Source: Priapulus caudatus (lineage: Eukaryota; Priapulida; Priapulimorpha; Priapulimorphida; Priapulidae). From it: a stretch of 42,641 nucleotides of DNA. Made by a program: the position numbers and the translations under genes. A model generated the notes under the pieces. That model made no database searches. It saw only the letters and a list, made by a program, of their open reading frames with translations, and was not told where the DNA came from. Numbering within the stretch: the stretch's first letter is position 1; every line of letters begins with the position of its first letter. Location of the stretch: assembly GCF_000485595.1 (NCBI RefSeq), contig NW_014578070.1, forward strand, positions 20,001-62,641, read 5' to 3'. Shown here piece after piece: positions 18,673 through 29,345 of this stretch.

Positions 18673-20174
18673 TTAATTATTGTAAATATTAACATTGCAT
18701 TCATGGAAATGAAAATTCTTACTGATGCTTTGTTGTTGGTGAATAATTTGTGAACTGATATTAGACTGCGAAGATGGACCAGCTAGAACATCGCCGTAAG
18801 CCACGGTTTCTTGGCTATAAGACTCGGTAGAGATAGAACTACTACTAAATGTCACAGTCTTGTTCTCGCTTTCCGGACCAGAAGTAGAGCTTTCACAGTA
18901 CAGCTGTTGGGCGTGAATGCCGCTCATTTCTCTTTTTCTTTTTTCACTAGTGCGTTGCCCTTGACCTTCAACGTCTTTCATGATCCTAACCATTTCCTGT
19001 CTCAGGCTTCGCACCTCTTCCCGTAGACTCGACACTGGATCTTCTTGTTGCATTACAGCTCGTACATGAGTGCCTTCCCCTGGTGGCGGTTTTCTATGAT
19101 GTACCGTTTCCCTTGTAACGGCCTCATACTGTGCTACCCGAGTTATAGCCTCGTCAAGAGTGCGTAGCGTTGTATTTCTACATCTCCTATTCCTTCCAGG
19201 TATTTATCTATCAGGATCTGCTCCGTCTGATGACCTATCATGCCAGGGTACGCCCGCGCGAACAGCTGCCGCATCACAGCGCCGTATTCCTCGGGCGTTT
19301 CCTCATACCTTCTGCTCCTACGACGTAGCTCACTCCGATAAACGTGGATGCGCTTCACCGGATCGAACCAGCGTTGCAAACAGGCAACTATCCGGTCGTA
19401 GTCAGCACGCTGTGATCGTGGCATCTCTATCATCACCTCTAGAGCCTCACCCTACAAGCATAATCGTAACTGAACTCCCCATCCGGTCTCTGGCCACTGA
19501 TTATAGTTAGCCGTCATCTCGAACTTTATCAGGAAGTCCTTTAGGGCAATTCCATCTCCCTTCCTAAAGTTTGGATGCTTTCGTTCCTTTACAGGTGTAC
19601 TGCGCCACGGACTTCTCTCACGTGCTAAAGGCAGGTCCTGCATCGACTCCCTCCTTGTGTACGGCATATCCCCAACCGTAGCCGTATCTCTTGCAGGTGC
19701 CTGTGAAATTTCTGCTTCCCTGTTAAGTGCAAAATCCGAATTCATACTACCGTTTTCGGCTTTCAGAATGCTGCCGTGCTGTTCGATCGGACTCCCCCAG
19801 TTTCTCTGTACGCTTTCCTGGCTTATTCCAGCGTGGGGTAGGGGTGCGTGGTATCTCGGTCTTCTTTCCTGTTCATATTCTTCCCAGCTTTCCTGTAATC
19901 CCTTTCCTGATCCTGGTATCTTCTTCCTATAATCCTTGGCGGCCTCCTGAGATCTCTTCCTATCCCTAGAAGACTCATTCGGTGTGGATACGCCATCGTG
20001 ACTGGTCGTCGGTACCTGTCTCCTTTCGAAAATAATGGACTCATCCATACTTCCCCTTTCGCGCAGCTGTGTCGATGACTCATTCGCTTCCTTGCCTTGC
20101 ACATCGCTCCATCGGTTCTCCGTGGGCGTCAGAAATTCCCGTATCCTTTTTAACGCTTTTATAAAACTCGACAT
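18673..20174 (-). pseudogene. gag: gag of a second, truncated LTR element
   Basis: Minus strand from ATG at 20172-20174. It has a charged, disordered N-terminal region, then a retrotransposon capsid domain: KHPNFRKGDGIALKDFLIKF, LQRWFDP, RRRSRRYEETPEEYGAVM, LIDKYLEGI. A TAG at 19452-19454 interrupts the capsid domain in frame. Near 19150-19180 the frame changes by one, continues through LDEAITRVAQYEAVT, and ends at 18673 after a coiled-coil-like SLREEVRSLRQEMVRIMKD. I see no zinc knuckle, protease, RT or integrase, so the copy is truncated downstream. The PBS and LTR upstream confirm that it is an LTR retroelement, probably Ty3/gypsy-like. Confidence 0.8.
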
Positions 20175-20244
20175 GTTTTTTATCCTTGCTCACTATTCGT
20201 CTATAACACTGGTACACTTGCGGTTGCTACTCCTTCATGCGAAC

Positions 20245-20262
20245 ATCCCGGACGAGCCCCCA
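20245..20262 (-). other. Primer binding site, tRNA-Pro
   Basis: On the minus strand TGGGGGCTCGTCCGGGAT is an 18-nt match to the classical tRNA-Pro primer site used by many retroviruses and LTR elements. It lies about 70 bp upstream of the gag ATG and a few bases after the probable LTR end (CACTACA). Confidence 0.85.
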
Positions 20263-20457
20263 TTTTACCTGTAGTGGCCCTAGGCGTAGCGACTACGGTA
20301 CGACAGACGTTGTTTCGTTTACGTGTGTCCCAGATGTTGGAATTCAGTGTTCGCTCCTGCCGTTGTATTAGGCAGGACGGTGATGTCACGTAGCGGATTA
20401 CAGGTAGCACCAGCTAAACAGAACACAGTGAGATTCGGTTAACTGTACGGTTATAGC

Positions 20458-20463
20458 TTTATT
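20458..20463 (-). promoter_or_regulatory. Polyadenylation signal AATAAA in the LTR
   Basis: AATAAA on the minus strand, about 190 bases before the LTR inner end, in the expected R/U5 position. Confidence 0.55.
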
Positions 20464-20589
20464 GATTCCTACTAGTTCACAAATAATTCTTCTGCGTTCG
20501 TATATGCAGCAGATCCTATCACCACTAGATTAATATTGAAGAAGTAACGCGTCGCCGGTTTCGTCTTCTTCTCTCACGTTCGTCCTCTC

Positions 20590-20870
20590 CTCGATACCTA
20601 AAATGCTTTCTCCTTCTTTCTCTTCTTCTTCTCCGTCTCTTTCTCCTTCCTCTTCCCTTTTCCTCCTTTCTCTACCTGTACCTGAAAAATAACGCTCTCC
20701 CTCTTTCTCTTCTCCTTTTGCTTCTTCTTCCTCTTCTTCTTCTTCTACCTACCTAGCCCGGAAAAATAACGCCCTCTTCCTCTTTCTCTTCGTCCTCGGC
20801 CACTTCTTCTCTTTCTTCTTCTTCTTCCTAAACCTAACCTAAAAAATAACACTCTGGAGCAGCGATTCGG
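20590..20870. repeat. Pyrimidine-rich about 100-bp tandem repeat in the LTR leader
   Basis: CCTGAAAAATAACGCTCTCC, CCGGAAAAATAACGCCCTC and CCTAAAAAATAACACTC recur at about 20687, 20759 and 20838, separated by CTT/CTC-rich sequence. It lies between the TATA box and the polyA signal and therefore would be transcribed as a GA-rich leader. Confidence 0.65.
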
Positions 20871-20874
20871 TGCG

Positions 20875-20883
20875 CCTTATATA
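20875..20883 (-). promoter_or_regulatory. TATA box of the truncated element's LTR
   Basis: TATATAAGG on the minus strand, an excellent TATA match, followed about 30 bases on by CAGAGTG. Confidence 0.55.
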
Positions 20884-21078
20884 CCTAGATGGCACGCAGA
20901 TTTCGTTCGCTGGTGCAATCCCTTAATTTCACCTGCTGACGCAACCCGTGGCTGGTACAATGATTGCATCACCTTAAAGTTTATGCAACTCGTTTCCAAG
21001 TAAATATTCCTCTCTGCGACAACTTAGACTATTTATTCTATTTAAATCTCCTCATATATTATGCTGACTAGTGATACA

Positions 21079-22140
21079 TAACTGCGCAGATTATTATATT
21101 CTATTTATCTCGTTATCACTTTTCGCGTAAACACTCCTTGTTTTCCCCAATCATAGCAGCAGCAGTGATAACATGATCCAAGATGGGTGCGCCCATAAAC
21201 GTGCGTGTTGACATATCTATGTGCGATCTATATCTTGTCCTCTCTTTAGTCAATATAAGGTTATTCCATCTATACTGTGAGTTCAATCTATCCATCCTGA
21301 TCTAGTCTACTGCTCCTGTGAGTCACCCCCCCCCCCGAAATCTCCACACTACGACAGTACGACTACTACCGTACTTGTACTACTACTACTAGCGTCAACG
21401 AGTACGAGTACGTATATAGCTCTAGTACTGCCGTAGTCCTATAGTACTGGTACCGTCGTAGCTCTTCTGCCTCTAGTACTGTCGTAGCCCTTCGCCCCTT
21501 CCTCCTGCGACGAAGGACTACGAGTGCGTACGACTACGTACGTATGTAGTATTACGAGAGCCCAGACCCTCTCATAACTTAAGATTGAGATGAAAATAAC
21601 ACATTTGCAGAAATAATTGCAATTATAGTAATATTATATGTTATATTAATGAGTAAAAGATGTGTTTTTCATAGAAAATACATCAGAAAACTTACTTATC
21701 TAGCGGTCATAAACCAAAACAAACATTTCCTTGAACATTTCCAAATGGCGTTTGTTCTCTTGTTTTTAAGGTTTTCTTCAGTCAAAGCAAATCAGTCAAG
21801 AAACGGTATCATATTTAGGTTAATTCACTTAAACCCATGTTGTTTTAAAGAAAACATACTAAAAAACTACTTTGACCTAAATTACAGAAAGTTCGGTAAA
21901 GTTTTTGGTAGATAATTGGGGATTTTGGTTACAAGTCATGGAGGCTGACATCTTGCCAAATTCCAGCCAATCAGAAGGCGCCTAAATCCTTCCTATGTTA
22001 TACCGTTTTGGGGGGGAAAATTCGCGGGCCGGCTACTTCATAAAACGAGCCCCAAGGTCACGCGTGACGCGGCGGCTTTTGATGTACACGATCGATCGAT
22101 CGCGTACTATATCCGGCCATGCGTAGCACGCGCGGCACAC
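21079..22140. other. No gene; simple-sequence patches
   Basis: 21327-21339 is a C run. 21340-21560 is built almost entirely of TAC/TAG/CGTA words (low complexity). 21600-21915 is AT-rich with an 88-codon open frame that has no recognisable features. A G run lies at about 22009-22016. Confidence 0.5.
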
Positions 22141-22141
22141 A

Positions 22142-22188
<47 letters not shown>

Positions 22189-22660
22189 GTGTATGAGTGT
22201 GTGTGTGTGTGTTGAGAGCTGTGTTTGTGTGTGTGTGTGTGTGTGTGTCGTGGTGTTTGTGTGTTGTGTGTGTGTTTGTACGTTGTGCGTGTACGTGGCA
22301 GTGTGTGATGTTAGTATGTGCGCGCGTGCGTTGCGCACGGTGCGGCGGTATGGCGTTTTGCGTGGTTGTGTCGGGTATTGGGGAGGAGCGCGTGCGTGGC
22401 ACGTCGTATGTGCCTGTGTATTCTGTGCGTGCTGTGCGGTTTTGTTCTGGTTGCCGTGTGTGTGTGGTTGCCGGCGTGTTAGTGTGTGTGTGTGCGTGCG
22501 TGCGTCATGTCTGGTGGTCTGTGTCTTCGCGGTTACGTGCGTGGTGTGTGTGTGGTTCGTGGGCGTGACGTGCGTGCGTCGCACGATGCGCCCGTGCGTT
22601 TGTGTGTGTGTGTGTGATGTGTGTGTGTGTGGTGTGTGTGGTGTGGTGGTCAGTGTGTGA
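22141..22660. repeat. CA array turning into a degenerate GT-rich array
   Basis: (CA)n at about 22141-22186 is followed within 12 bases by a long degenerate (GT)n rich in TGCG, so the transcript or single strand could fold back. Cys/Val- and Thr/His-rich open frames here are by-products. Related GT arrays lie at 25680-26580 and 27795-28405. Confidence 0.9.
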
Positions 22661-23600
22661 ACAGACGTTGGGTTCTTACGACTATAGGACATCTTGCGCG
22701 TCTAGGTACGCGTCTCTGTTGTTTACTGCAACAGTCGATGTGACGACGAGACGCGCAATTGCTTGTGTTCATCTTCTTAGTGCATTGACACTGTCTGTGT
22801 CTGGAGGCCGAATATAAGGCTTTGAGCGTCTGCCTAAATTTCATCGCTAGATAAGAGGCCCTCTCTGCTTAGCCTGGAACATTAAACCATGATGGACAAC
22901 ATTAACGCCATGATTAAACTAGAGTGAGGACAACAACGCCAGAAATGCCAGTGACGCCTTGACTTACCATCAGGGTTGAAAATCAGCCAATGGAACTTCA
23001 ATCAGGAAAGACTTTTAGTCAATGTGTAATTCAACCAATCTTAGTAATGTTTCATTATGTTAGTTAGCACACAGGCTCGGTATTTTGCAAGTTTATCAAC
23101 CTGGGTGAAATCGAGCACTGGTGTAATCTAGAGTATCACCGAGAAATACTCGATGTGATGTAAGATGATGGTAAATAGCGAATAGTAATGAATTGCTTAC
23201 CACGGTCCTGGAGTCCAGCCGTATTCGTGCGAAAAACCCAGTTTCCGTCTGTGAATAATATATATTGACTACTATGATCGTGTTGTATGTATGCGCGTGT
23301 CTGCGTCTCTCTCTCTCTCTCTTTCTCGCTTTCCTCTCTCTCTCTCTTTCCTCCTAATGGGGGGGGGGGGGCTGGGAGCGCGCACGATCGGTGTAATGTG
23401 TGTTGATGTCTTTAGGTGTTGTGTGTGTGTGTGTAAGCTATCCGAAATTGTATTGCCTGCCCAGGCGCTATTGAGTATTATTCTCACATTAACGTTTAAG
23501 ATTAGTACTTTTTATCTATATCACGAGCTGGCGTTGCACAGAGTGTCAGTGGGAAGTGCAGTTGCCCGCCTAAGCGAGGCGTCAGGGTTTAGTTGTTAGG
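22661..23600 (+). repeat. Core of composite repeat, copy A
   Basis: Non-coding unit shared with 28405-29345 (same orientation) and 30425-31575 (reverse). Landmarks are AACAGACGTTGGGTTC near the start, GAGCGTCTGC, CAACAACGCCAGAAATGC, TTAGCACACAGGCTCGGT, GAGTCCAGCCG, a CT tract with a 12-13 G run (about 23358), and GCCTGCCCAGGCGCTATT. It differs from copy B by many single-base indels. No open frame is conserved between copies. Confidence 0.85.
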
Positions 23601-24105
23601 GCCGAGGCCCCGAAATTGTCGGCTGCTACGAAGCTCCTGCATGGCCGGGGACTTCTTACGAGGCCCCTGATTGTCGGTTGCTAGAGGCCCTGATGGTCGG
23701 CATGCAAGCGAGTGAGGCCTCTATTGCAGTCGCTGCTTACGAGGCCCCATGATGTGGTCGGCTGCCTACGAGGCCCCGTATTGGTCGGACCTGTACGAGG
23801 CCCTGATTGCGGCTCGGCTTTGCTAGGAGGCCCCTGATGTTGTCAGCTGCTATTTGATGCTCCTGATTGCGTCGGTTTTCTAGGAGGGCACCTGATTTGC
23901 GTCGGCTGCTAGAGCCCCCTGATCTGGTCGTGCTTGCTACGAGGCCCTTGATTGGTCGCCTGCAACGAGGCCCCTGATTGTCGGCTTACTGAGCCCCTGA
24001 TGGCTGGCTGCAACGAGGCTACGATGTTGTCGGTTGCTAGGAGGTCTGTGATTGGTCGGCTGCTCTAAGCCACTAATGTGTCGGTGCTACGATGCCCCTG
24101 ATCGC
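23600..24105 (+). repeat. 26-bp CCAAT-box minisatellite, forward half
   Basis: About 18 degraded units with consensus CTGATTGGTCGG then CTGCTACGAGGCCC. Unit length varies from about 24 to 30 by single-base indels. Each complete unit carries ATTGG, the inverse of CCAAT. Confidence 0.88.
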
Positions 24106-25045
24106 TCCAGCCAGCCGTAGCAGCCGACCAATCGTTGCCCATCGCTAGCAACCGCACCAATCAGGTGCTCTACGGAAAACTGACAATCAGCGGAGCATCA
24201 TTAGCAGCGACCAATCAGGGTCTCCTAGGCAACCGACCTCACGGAGCCTTGTAGCAGGGGCCCGAAACAATCACGGCGGCCTCATAACACGCACATCAGG
24301 AGCTCCCAGCAGCCTACCAATCAGGGGCCTCTAGCAGACCGACCAATCAGGCGGCCTCGTAGCAGCCGGCACCAATCCAGGCGGTCTGTAGAAACCAAAC
24401 CAATCAAGGGCCTTCGTAGCAAGCCGGACATACAGGAGCTCGTAGGCAGGCCGACAATTAGGCCTCCTAGCAACCGACCAATCAGTGAAGCCTCCTAGAG
24501 CTGACCATAAGGGCCGATTCTGCAACTGAGCCAATCAGGGGGCTCTAGAAGGCCAAACCAATCAAGTGGCCTCTAGCAGCGCGACCAATCAGGGTCTCGT
24601 AGAAACGCAATCAGGGCCTCTTAGCAGCGCGCAATCAGGAGCTCGTAGCAACCGACAATCAGGGGTCTCGTAGAAAACGCACCAATCGGGGCCTTCGCTA
24701 GCAGCAACCAATCAGGGCCTTCGTGGCAACCATTCCAATCAGGCGTGCCTCTTACAGCAACGAACAGGAGCCTCGATACGCAGCCAGCCAATCAGGCGGA
24801 GCCTCTCAGCGCACCCGTCCGAATCAGGGTCTCGAAGCAGACGACTAAACTAGGCACCTCGTAGCAGCCAACCAGATCAGGGCCTGTAGCAGCGACCAAT
24901 CAGGGCGTTCATCAATGACAATTAGGGCCTCGAGCAGCGACCAAATCGAGGGGCTCGTAGCCAGCGACCAATCAGGAGCCTTTTTAGAGACGCCGGCCAA
25001 TCAGGAGCCTCGCCAGCAAACCGCACCAATCAGGGGCATCGTAGA
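24106..25045 (-). repeat. 26-bp CCAAT-box minisatellite, reverse half
   Basis: The same unit, reverse-complemented (GACCAATCAGGGGCCTCGTA and variants), in some 30 copies. The orientation switches at about 24105-24115, next to GATCGCTCCAGCCAGCCG, so the two halves form a giant imperfect palindrome. It ends in CA-rich sequence just before the assembly gap. Confidence 0.88.
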
Positions 25046-25116
25046 AACACACACACAAGACACACGCAACGCACATGCACGCCACACCCAACACACTGCC
25101 TGCGTGCGCGCCGCAA

Positions 25117-25141
25117 NNNNNNNNNNNNNNNNNNNNNNNNN
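25117..25141. other. Assembly gap (25 N)
   Basis: A run of 25 N inside CA-rich sequence. The size may be nominal. A reverse copy of the composite core could be missing here. Confidence 0.98.
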
Positions 25142-25309
25142 CACACACACACTTGCAGCGTCCAAATAAACGCACACATTGGCCAACTGCTGACAATCTC
25201 AAACAGTGAACTAAAAACGCCTCTGGTGTCTATATTGTAAGCGAACTATATTACGTAGTCGCCCCCGTACTTAGCCCACAACTTTTATAATTAAATACTT
25301 CATGTATCG

Positions 25310-25640
25310 TCGGACCCATTGCCGTATACCTGTCCGACTATTATGTACCCATTCCGGAGCCCATTCTGTTATCAGTCGGATCTACTTAGTACCAGTCCGT
25401 TACACATTATATATATCATTCCTTATTTATATTATTATTATTATTCATTATTATTATTATTATTTAAGGAGGGGGCTCCAGACCCGGAACGATGGATAAA
25501 ACCCGCAGCCCGGACACGAGGTCAGAGTCGTGTCCGCGGTTCGGTTTTATTGCAGGTTTTCCGGTCGTCCGGACCATTCTAATCCAAGCCCAGACCCCAT
25601 ATTTACCAGTCCGGAGCGCATTGCTGCTCAGCCAGACCCA
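25310..25640. repeat. Degenerate minisatellite (CCGGACCCATT-type), first block
   Basis: Units of roughly 22-26 bp with CGGACCCATT, CGGAGCCCATTCT and CCAGTCCG words, broken by a (TTA)n stretch at about 25425-25466. The same units form 27440-27790. Between 25142 and 25310 no gene is seen. Confidence 0.65.
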
Positions 25641-25679
25641 CGCTGCGTGGTGGTACCTGTGTTGTGCTGTGGGCGCGGC

Positions 25680-26538
25680 GCGCGCCCGTGTGTGTGCTTG
25701 ACTTGTGATGTGTGTGTGTGCTGCGTTGTTGCGTGTAATGTACGTGCGTGTGTTGCGCCCCCGCGCGTGTGTATGCTCTGTGCGCGTAAGTGGTTCGCCG
25801 CGTTTACGTTACGTACGTTACGTTGCGTGTGTGTGGAGTGTGTTGCGCGCGTGCGTTGCGCACGTGCGGGGTATGCAGTTTTGGCCGTGATTGTGTCGCT
25901 GTATTGGGGGGGGGGGCGTGCGTGCCGGAGTTAGGTGTGTGTGATCTTGGCCGATTGTGCTTTTGCCTGGTTGGTGTGTGTGTGCGCGCAACGCGCGTGT
26001 TTGTGTGGTGTGTGTGCGTGTGCGTGCGTTGCGGTGTGCGTGTGTGTGTGATTCGTGTCTGTGGAGTTACGTGACCGTGTGTGTGCTGATTGTGGTAGCG
26101 TTTGCGACTGCGAGTCGCGTGCGTTCGTGTGTGCGTGACTGTCTGTTGCGCGCGGCATGGATTTCTATGTACGTGACGTGCTGCATGTGTATTGTGTGTG
26201 TGTTATGTGCGTGCGTTGCGTGCGCACGTGCCGTTCTTTGCGTGGGTTGTTGTGTCGTGTGTTTCTGTGCGCCTGCGTGATGGTGGTCGCGTGCGTTAGT
26301 GTGTGCGCCGGTGCGTGTGTGTCGCGCCCGTTGTGTGTCGCGCGCGTGCGTTTCTGGTTGCTTGTCGCTGCCGCGCGTCTTGTTGTGTGTGGCTGTGTTG
26401 TGTTGTTTGTGTTTTGTGTGTGTGTGGTGTCGCTGTGCCGTGTGTGTGGGTGTTGTGTGTGCGTGTGGTGTGTGTGTGTATGTGTATGTGTGTGTGATAT
26501 GCGTGTCGTGGGGGTGCCGACAGTGTGTGTGTGTGTGT

Positions 26539-26574
<36 letters not shown>

Positions 26575-26580
26575 TGTAGT
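25680..26580. repeat. Degenerate GT-rich array, 900 bp
   Basis: Long (GT)n with frequent GCG interruptions and a purer (GT)n at 26525-26570. Overlapping Cys/Val-rich open frames have no meaning beyond the repeat. Confidence 0.9.
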
Positions 26581-26734
26581 CCGGGTCCGGCGTCGCGTTT
26601 CATGCAGTTTTTCCGGGTCCGCGGTCCGAGTCGGGTTTTATTCACACCACAAGCAACGGTATTCTAGTGTTAGAATACCTGATAGGACAAGTCCGCGCAC
26701 GCCTGTCGGCGCTAGTACTCTCACTATAGTACTA

Positions 26735-27004
26735 CTATAATCTGATATGGTTAGGTTAGGTTAGGGCTAGGCGTTAGCGCGTTAGGAGCAGGCGTTAGGC
26801 GAGCTTCCATAGATCGTTAGTGGAGTAGGCGAGGTACGGTCCGGCATATTAATAGTACAGCCAGAGCATATCAATTACCGTTTGATTTATATGCTCTGGT
26901 GGCCCGCCGCGCGGGGGGCGCGGCGGCCGCGGCGGGGGGCTTACAGGGTACGTTCTGACTTCTGGTATACCGGACGTACCCAGCGGACACTTGGGAACAT
27001 TGAC
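26735..27004. mobile_element. TTAGGG-containing TIR element, copy 3 (degraded)
   Basis: Contains CTGATATGGTTAGG, TTAGGCTAGG-type words, CGTTAGTGGAGTAGGCGAGG and CCGGTATACC-like ends, as in 17469-17733. It is interrupted by a hairpin whose arms read CCAGAGCATAT (about 26861-26899) and by a very GC-rich patch (26900-26940, GGGGGGCGCGGCGGCC). The downstream TGTCCCAACTTTAATG matches sequence after copy 2, so homology extends past the element. Confidence 0.55.
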
Positions 27005-27232
27005 CTCTAAGCGATACTCCATTGGCAGTGTCCCAACTTTAATGTGCATTAATGTCATAATAACATTATATATATATATATAATATCAGGGAGTGATAAT
27101 CAGGGAATCCTCAGTTTATCTTCTCCGATTATAGAAACGCGTGGAATTCGTCCGAGTATCGGATACTAGTGTCGGTCGGCGCTATTCGTCCGAGAATGTT
27201 GCCCGCATGCGCCTTGCGTGTGGTCATCCCGA

Positions 27233-27320
27233 TTCAATTATTATTTAATTAGACAATTTTCAGTGACGAGAATTCAGCTGCCTTTGGCGGAGGTCTGTGC
27301 TTCTGAGTGCCTCTAGTTTA
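27233..27320. repeat. Truncated copy of the CCGCCAAGG-type repeat
   Basis: Carries only the right end: GAATTCAGCTGCC, TTTGGCGGAGGTCTGTGC and GAGTGCCTCTAGTTTA. Fuller copies are at 31058-31449 and 38936-39290. A (TA)n patch lies at 27065-27083. Confidence 0.7.
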
Positions 27321-27439
27321 TTATATTATTTTATTATTATTATTATTAAATATATAATATAATCAATGTCCGGGTTTTACGCTCAAGGGTTTTCCGGTCT
27401 GGGTCGCGGGTCCGCGGCTCCGGGGGTTATTGGCAGGTT

Positions 27440-27790
27440 TCGGGTCCAGGCCCTTCTACACCAGTCCGGACTCATTATTTACCCAGTCCCGGACTCATTA
27501 TTGCATAATCCGGACCCTGCGTAGTCAGCACGACCCAATTCTACATCCAGTCCGCACCCCATTTCTACATCCAGTTGCCGGACCCATTCTACTCCCAGTC
27601 CGAACTCATTACTGTACCAGTCCGAAACGCATTCTAATCAGTGCCTGACCCCTGCTGTATCAGCACGGACCTATTCTACATCCCCAAAGCCGGACCCATG
27701 CTTACCAGTTCGGGCACCCATTCTACTCCAGTTCCGCGACCTCATTATGTTACATCCGCAACGGCATTCTGCACTCAGTCCGACCCACGC
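27440..27790. repeat. CCGGACCCATTCTAC minisatellite, second block
   Basis: About 14 units of 22-27 bp with consensus CCAGTCCGGACCCATTCTAC, leading directly into a CT tract and the GT array, as the first block leads into the GT array at 25680. Confidence 0.8.
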
Positions 27791-27794
27791 CTGC

Positions 27795-27971
27795 GTGCGT
27801 GTCTCTCTCTCTCTCTCTCTCTGTGTGTGATGTGGCTGTCACGCGTTGTGTGTGTGTGTGTGTGTGTTGTGGTGTGTGCTGGTGTGGGTGTCGCCCTGTT
27901 GTGCGTGTGTGTGTGTGTTGTGTTGTGTTTGTCGTGTATGAGTGTGTGTGTGTGTGTGTGAGAGTGTGTGG

Positions 27972-28002
<31 letters not shown>

Positions 28003-28405
28003 GTACGTATGTTGGTGTACGTCGCGTGGCTGTAGATGTGCGCCGCGTGCGTGCGCACGTGCGGGTAATGCGTTTTGCTGGTATGTCGTCGCTGTTATTG
28101 GCGGAGAGAGGCGTGCCGTGCGTGTATGTGGTCTTAATCTGTGCCCACTCGTGTGTGCGTTTTGGCCGTGGTTGTGTGGTGTGGTGTGTGTCCGCGCGCT
28201 GTTTGTGTGTGTGTGCGTTGCGTGCGTGTGGTGTGTTTTGTGTCTGTGCGTGTACGTGCGTGTGTGCTGTGTGTTCGTCGCCCGTGTCCGTGCTGCGGCG
28301 CACGTGGCCGTCGTGTTGTGTGTGTGTGTGTGTGTGTCGGTGTGTGTGTGGTGTGTGTGCACTGTGTGGTGTGTGTGCTGTTGTGTGTGCGGTGATCGGT
28401 GTCGT
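27795..28405. repeat. CT then GT-rich array
   Basis: (CT)n at 27801-27821, then degenerate (GT)n with GCG interruptions up to the start of core copy B. Confidence 0.9.
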
Positions 28406-29345
28406 GAACAGACGTGGGTTGCGTACGACTATTAGACATATTCTGCGCGTCTAGGCGTTTGTGTTACTTCCAACAGTCAGCCAGTGACGACCAGACGCGC
28501 CAAATTGCTTGGTTTTATCTTCTTTGCATGACACTGTCTGTTGTCTGAGGCCTGCCATATAGGCGTTGAGCGTCTGCTACAATTTCATCGCCTTGATAAG
28601 AAGGCCCTCTTGTGCTATGCCTGGACATACAACCAGGATGGACAAACATTAACGCCACATCGTGAACTGAGTTGGAGGTACAACAACCGCCAGAAATGCA
28701 GGGACGCCTTGACATACAGCCAGGTGAAAATTCAGCCAGAGGTGGACTTCAAATCAGGAGCAACTTTTAGTCAAATGTGGTACATTCAACCAATGTTAGT
28801 ACATGTTTCATTAAGTTAGTTCGCACACAGGCCTCGGTTTATTTTGCAAGTTTTCAAGCCTCGTTGAAATAGCACAGTGTGTGAAATCATAATAGTTATC
28901 ACGAGAATAATCGATGTGTGTAAGTATGTAAAATAGAAATAGTCGATGAAGTGCTACCAGCGTCTGCCGAGTCCAGCCGGCTATCGTGAAAAAACCCAAG
29001 TTCTCGTCTGTGACATAAATACTATTTACTACTATATCGGGTATGTAATGCGCGTGTCTGCAGTCTCTCGCTCTCGCTCGCCTCTCGCTTTCTCTCTCTC
29101 TCTCTTATTCTCTATGGGGGGGGGGGCTGCGGAGCGCCACGTGTTAATTGTGTTTTTGTTCTTGGTGTGTGTGGGTGTGTTAAGCTACTTCGAAAATTTA
29201 TAGCCTGCGCAGGCGCTATTTGAGCGTAGATTGCTCACATTAACGCGGTAAGATTATACTTTTTTATCTATATCAAGTCTGCTGGACAGTGTGGTCAGTG
29301 GAAGTGGCAGTTGCCCGCTAAGCTAGCGTCAGGCGTCAGGGTTAG
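28405..29345 (+). repeat. Core of composite repeat, copy B
   Basis: Same order of landmarks as copy A, from AACAGACGTGGGTTGCG to GCCTGCGCAGGCGCTATT, including the G run (about 29115-29125). Sequence between landmarks is collinear with copy A, mostly with indel differences. Confidence 0.85.

Larger units (their letters stand above)
20268..21078 (-). repeat. Probable 5' LTR of the truncated element (outer limit uncertain)
   Basis: Minus-strand sequence leading to the tRNA-Pro site contains, in order, a TATA box (20875-20883), a GA-rich repeated leader, and AATAAA (20458-20463), the expected U3-R-U5 order. The inner end is near CACTACA (about 20271). A TGTATCACTAG at 21068-21078 would give TGTA/TACA ends, but without the second LTR the outer end is a guess. 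Confidence 0.5.

Noticed and set aside
21649-21915. 88-codon frame in AT-rich sequence
   Set aside because: Arg/Phe/Asn-rich composition typical of random AT-rich DNA. No motif, no splice partner.
22193-22692. Long Cys/Val-rich and Thr/His-rich open frames, also at 25680-26645 and 27775-28454
   Set aside because: They are translations of degenerate GT/CA arrays, and several frames on both strands are open at once. No start context or family.
23600-25045. Possible CRISPR-like array
   Set aside because: Units are contiguous with no unique spacers, reverse orientation in the middle, and the genome is animal.
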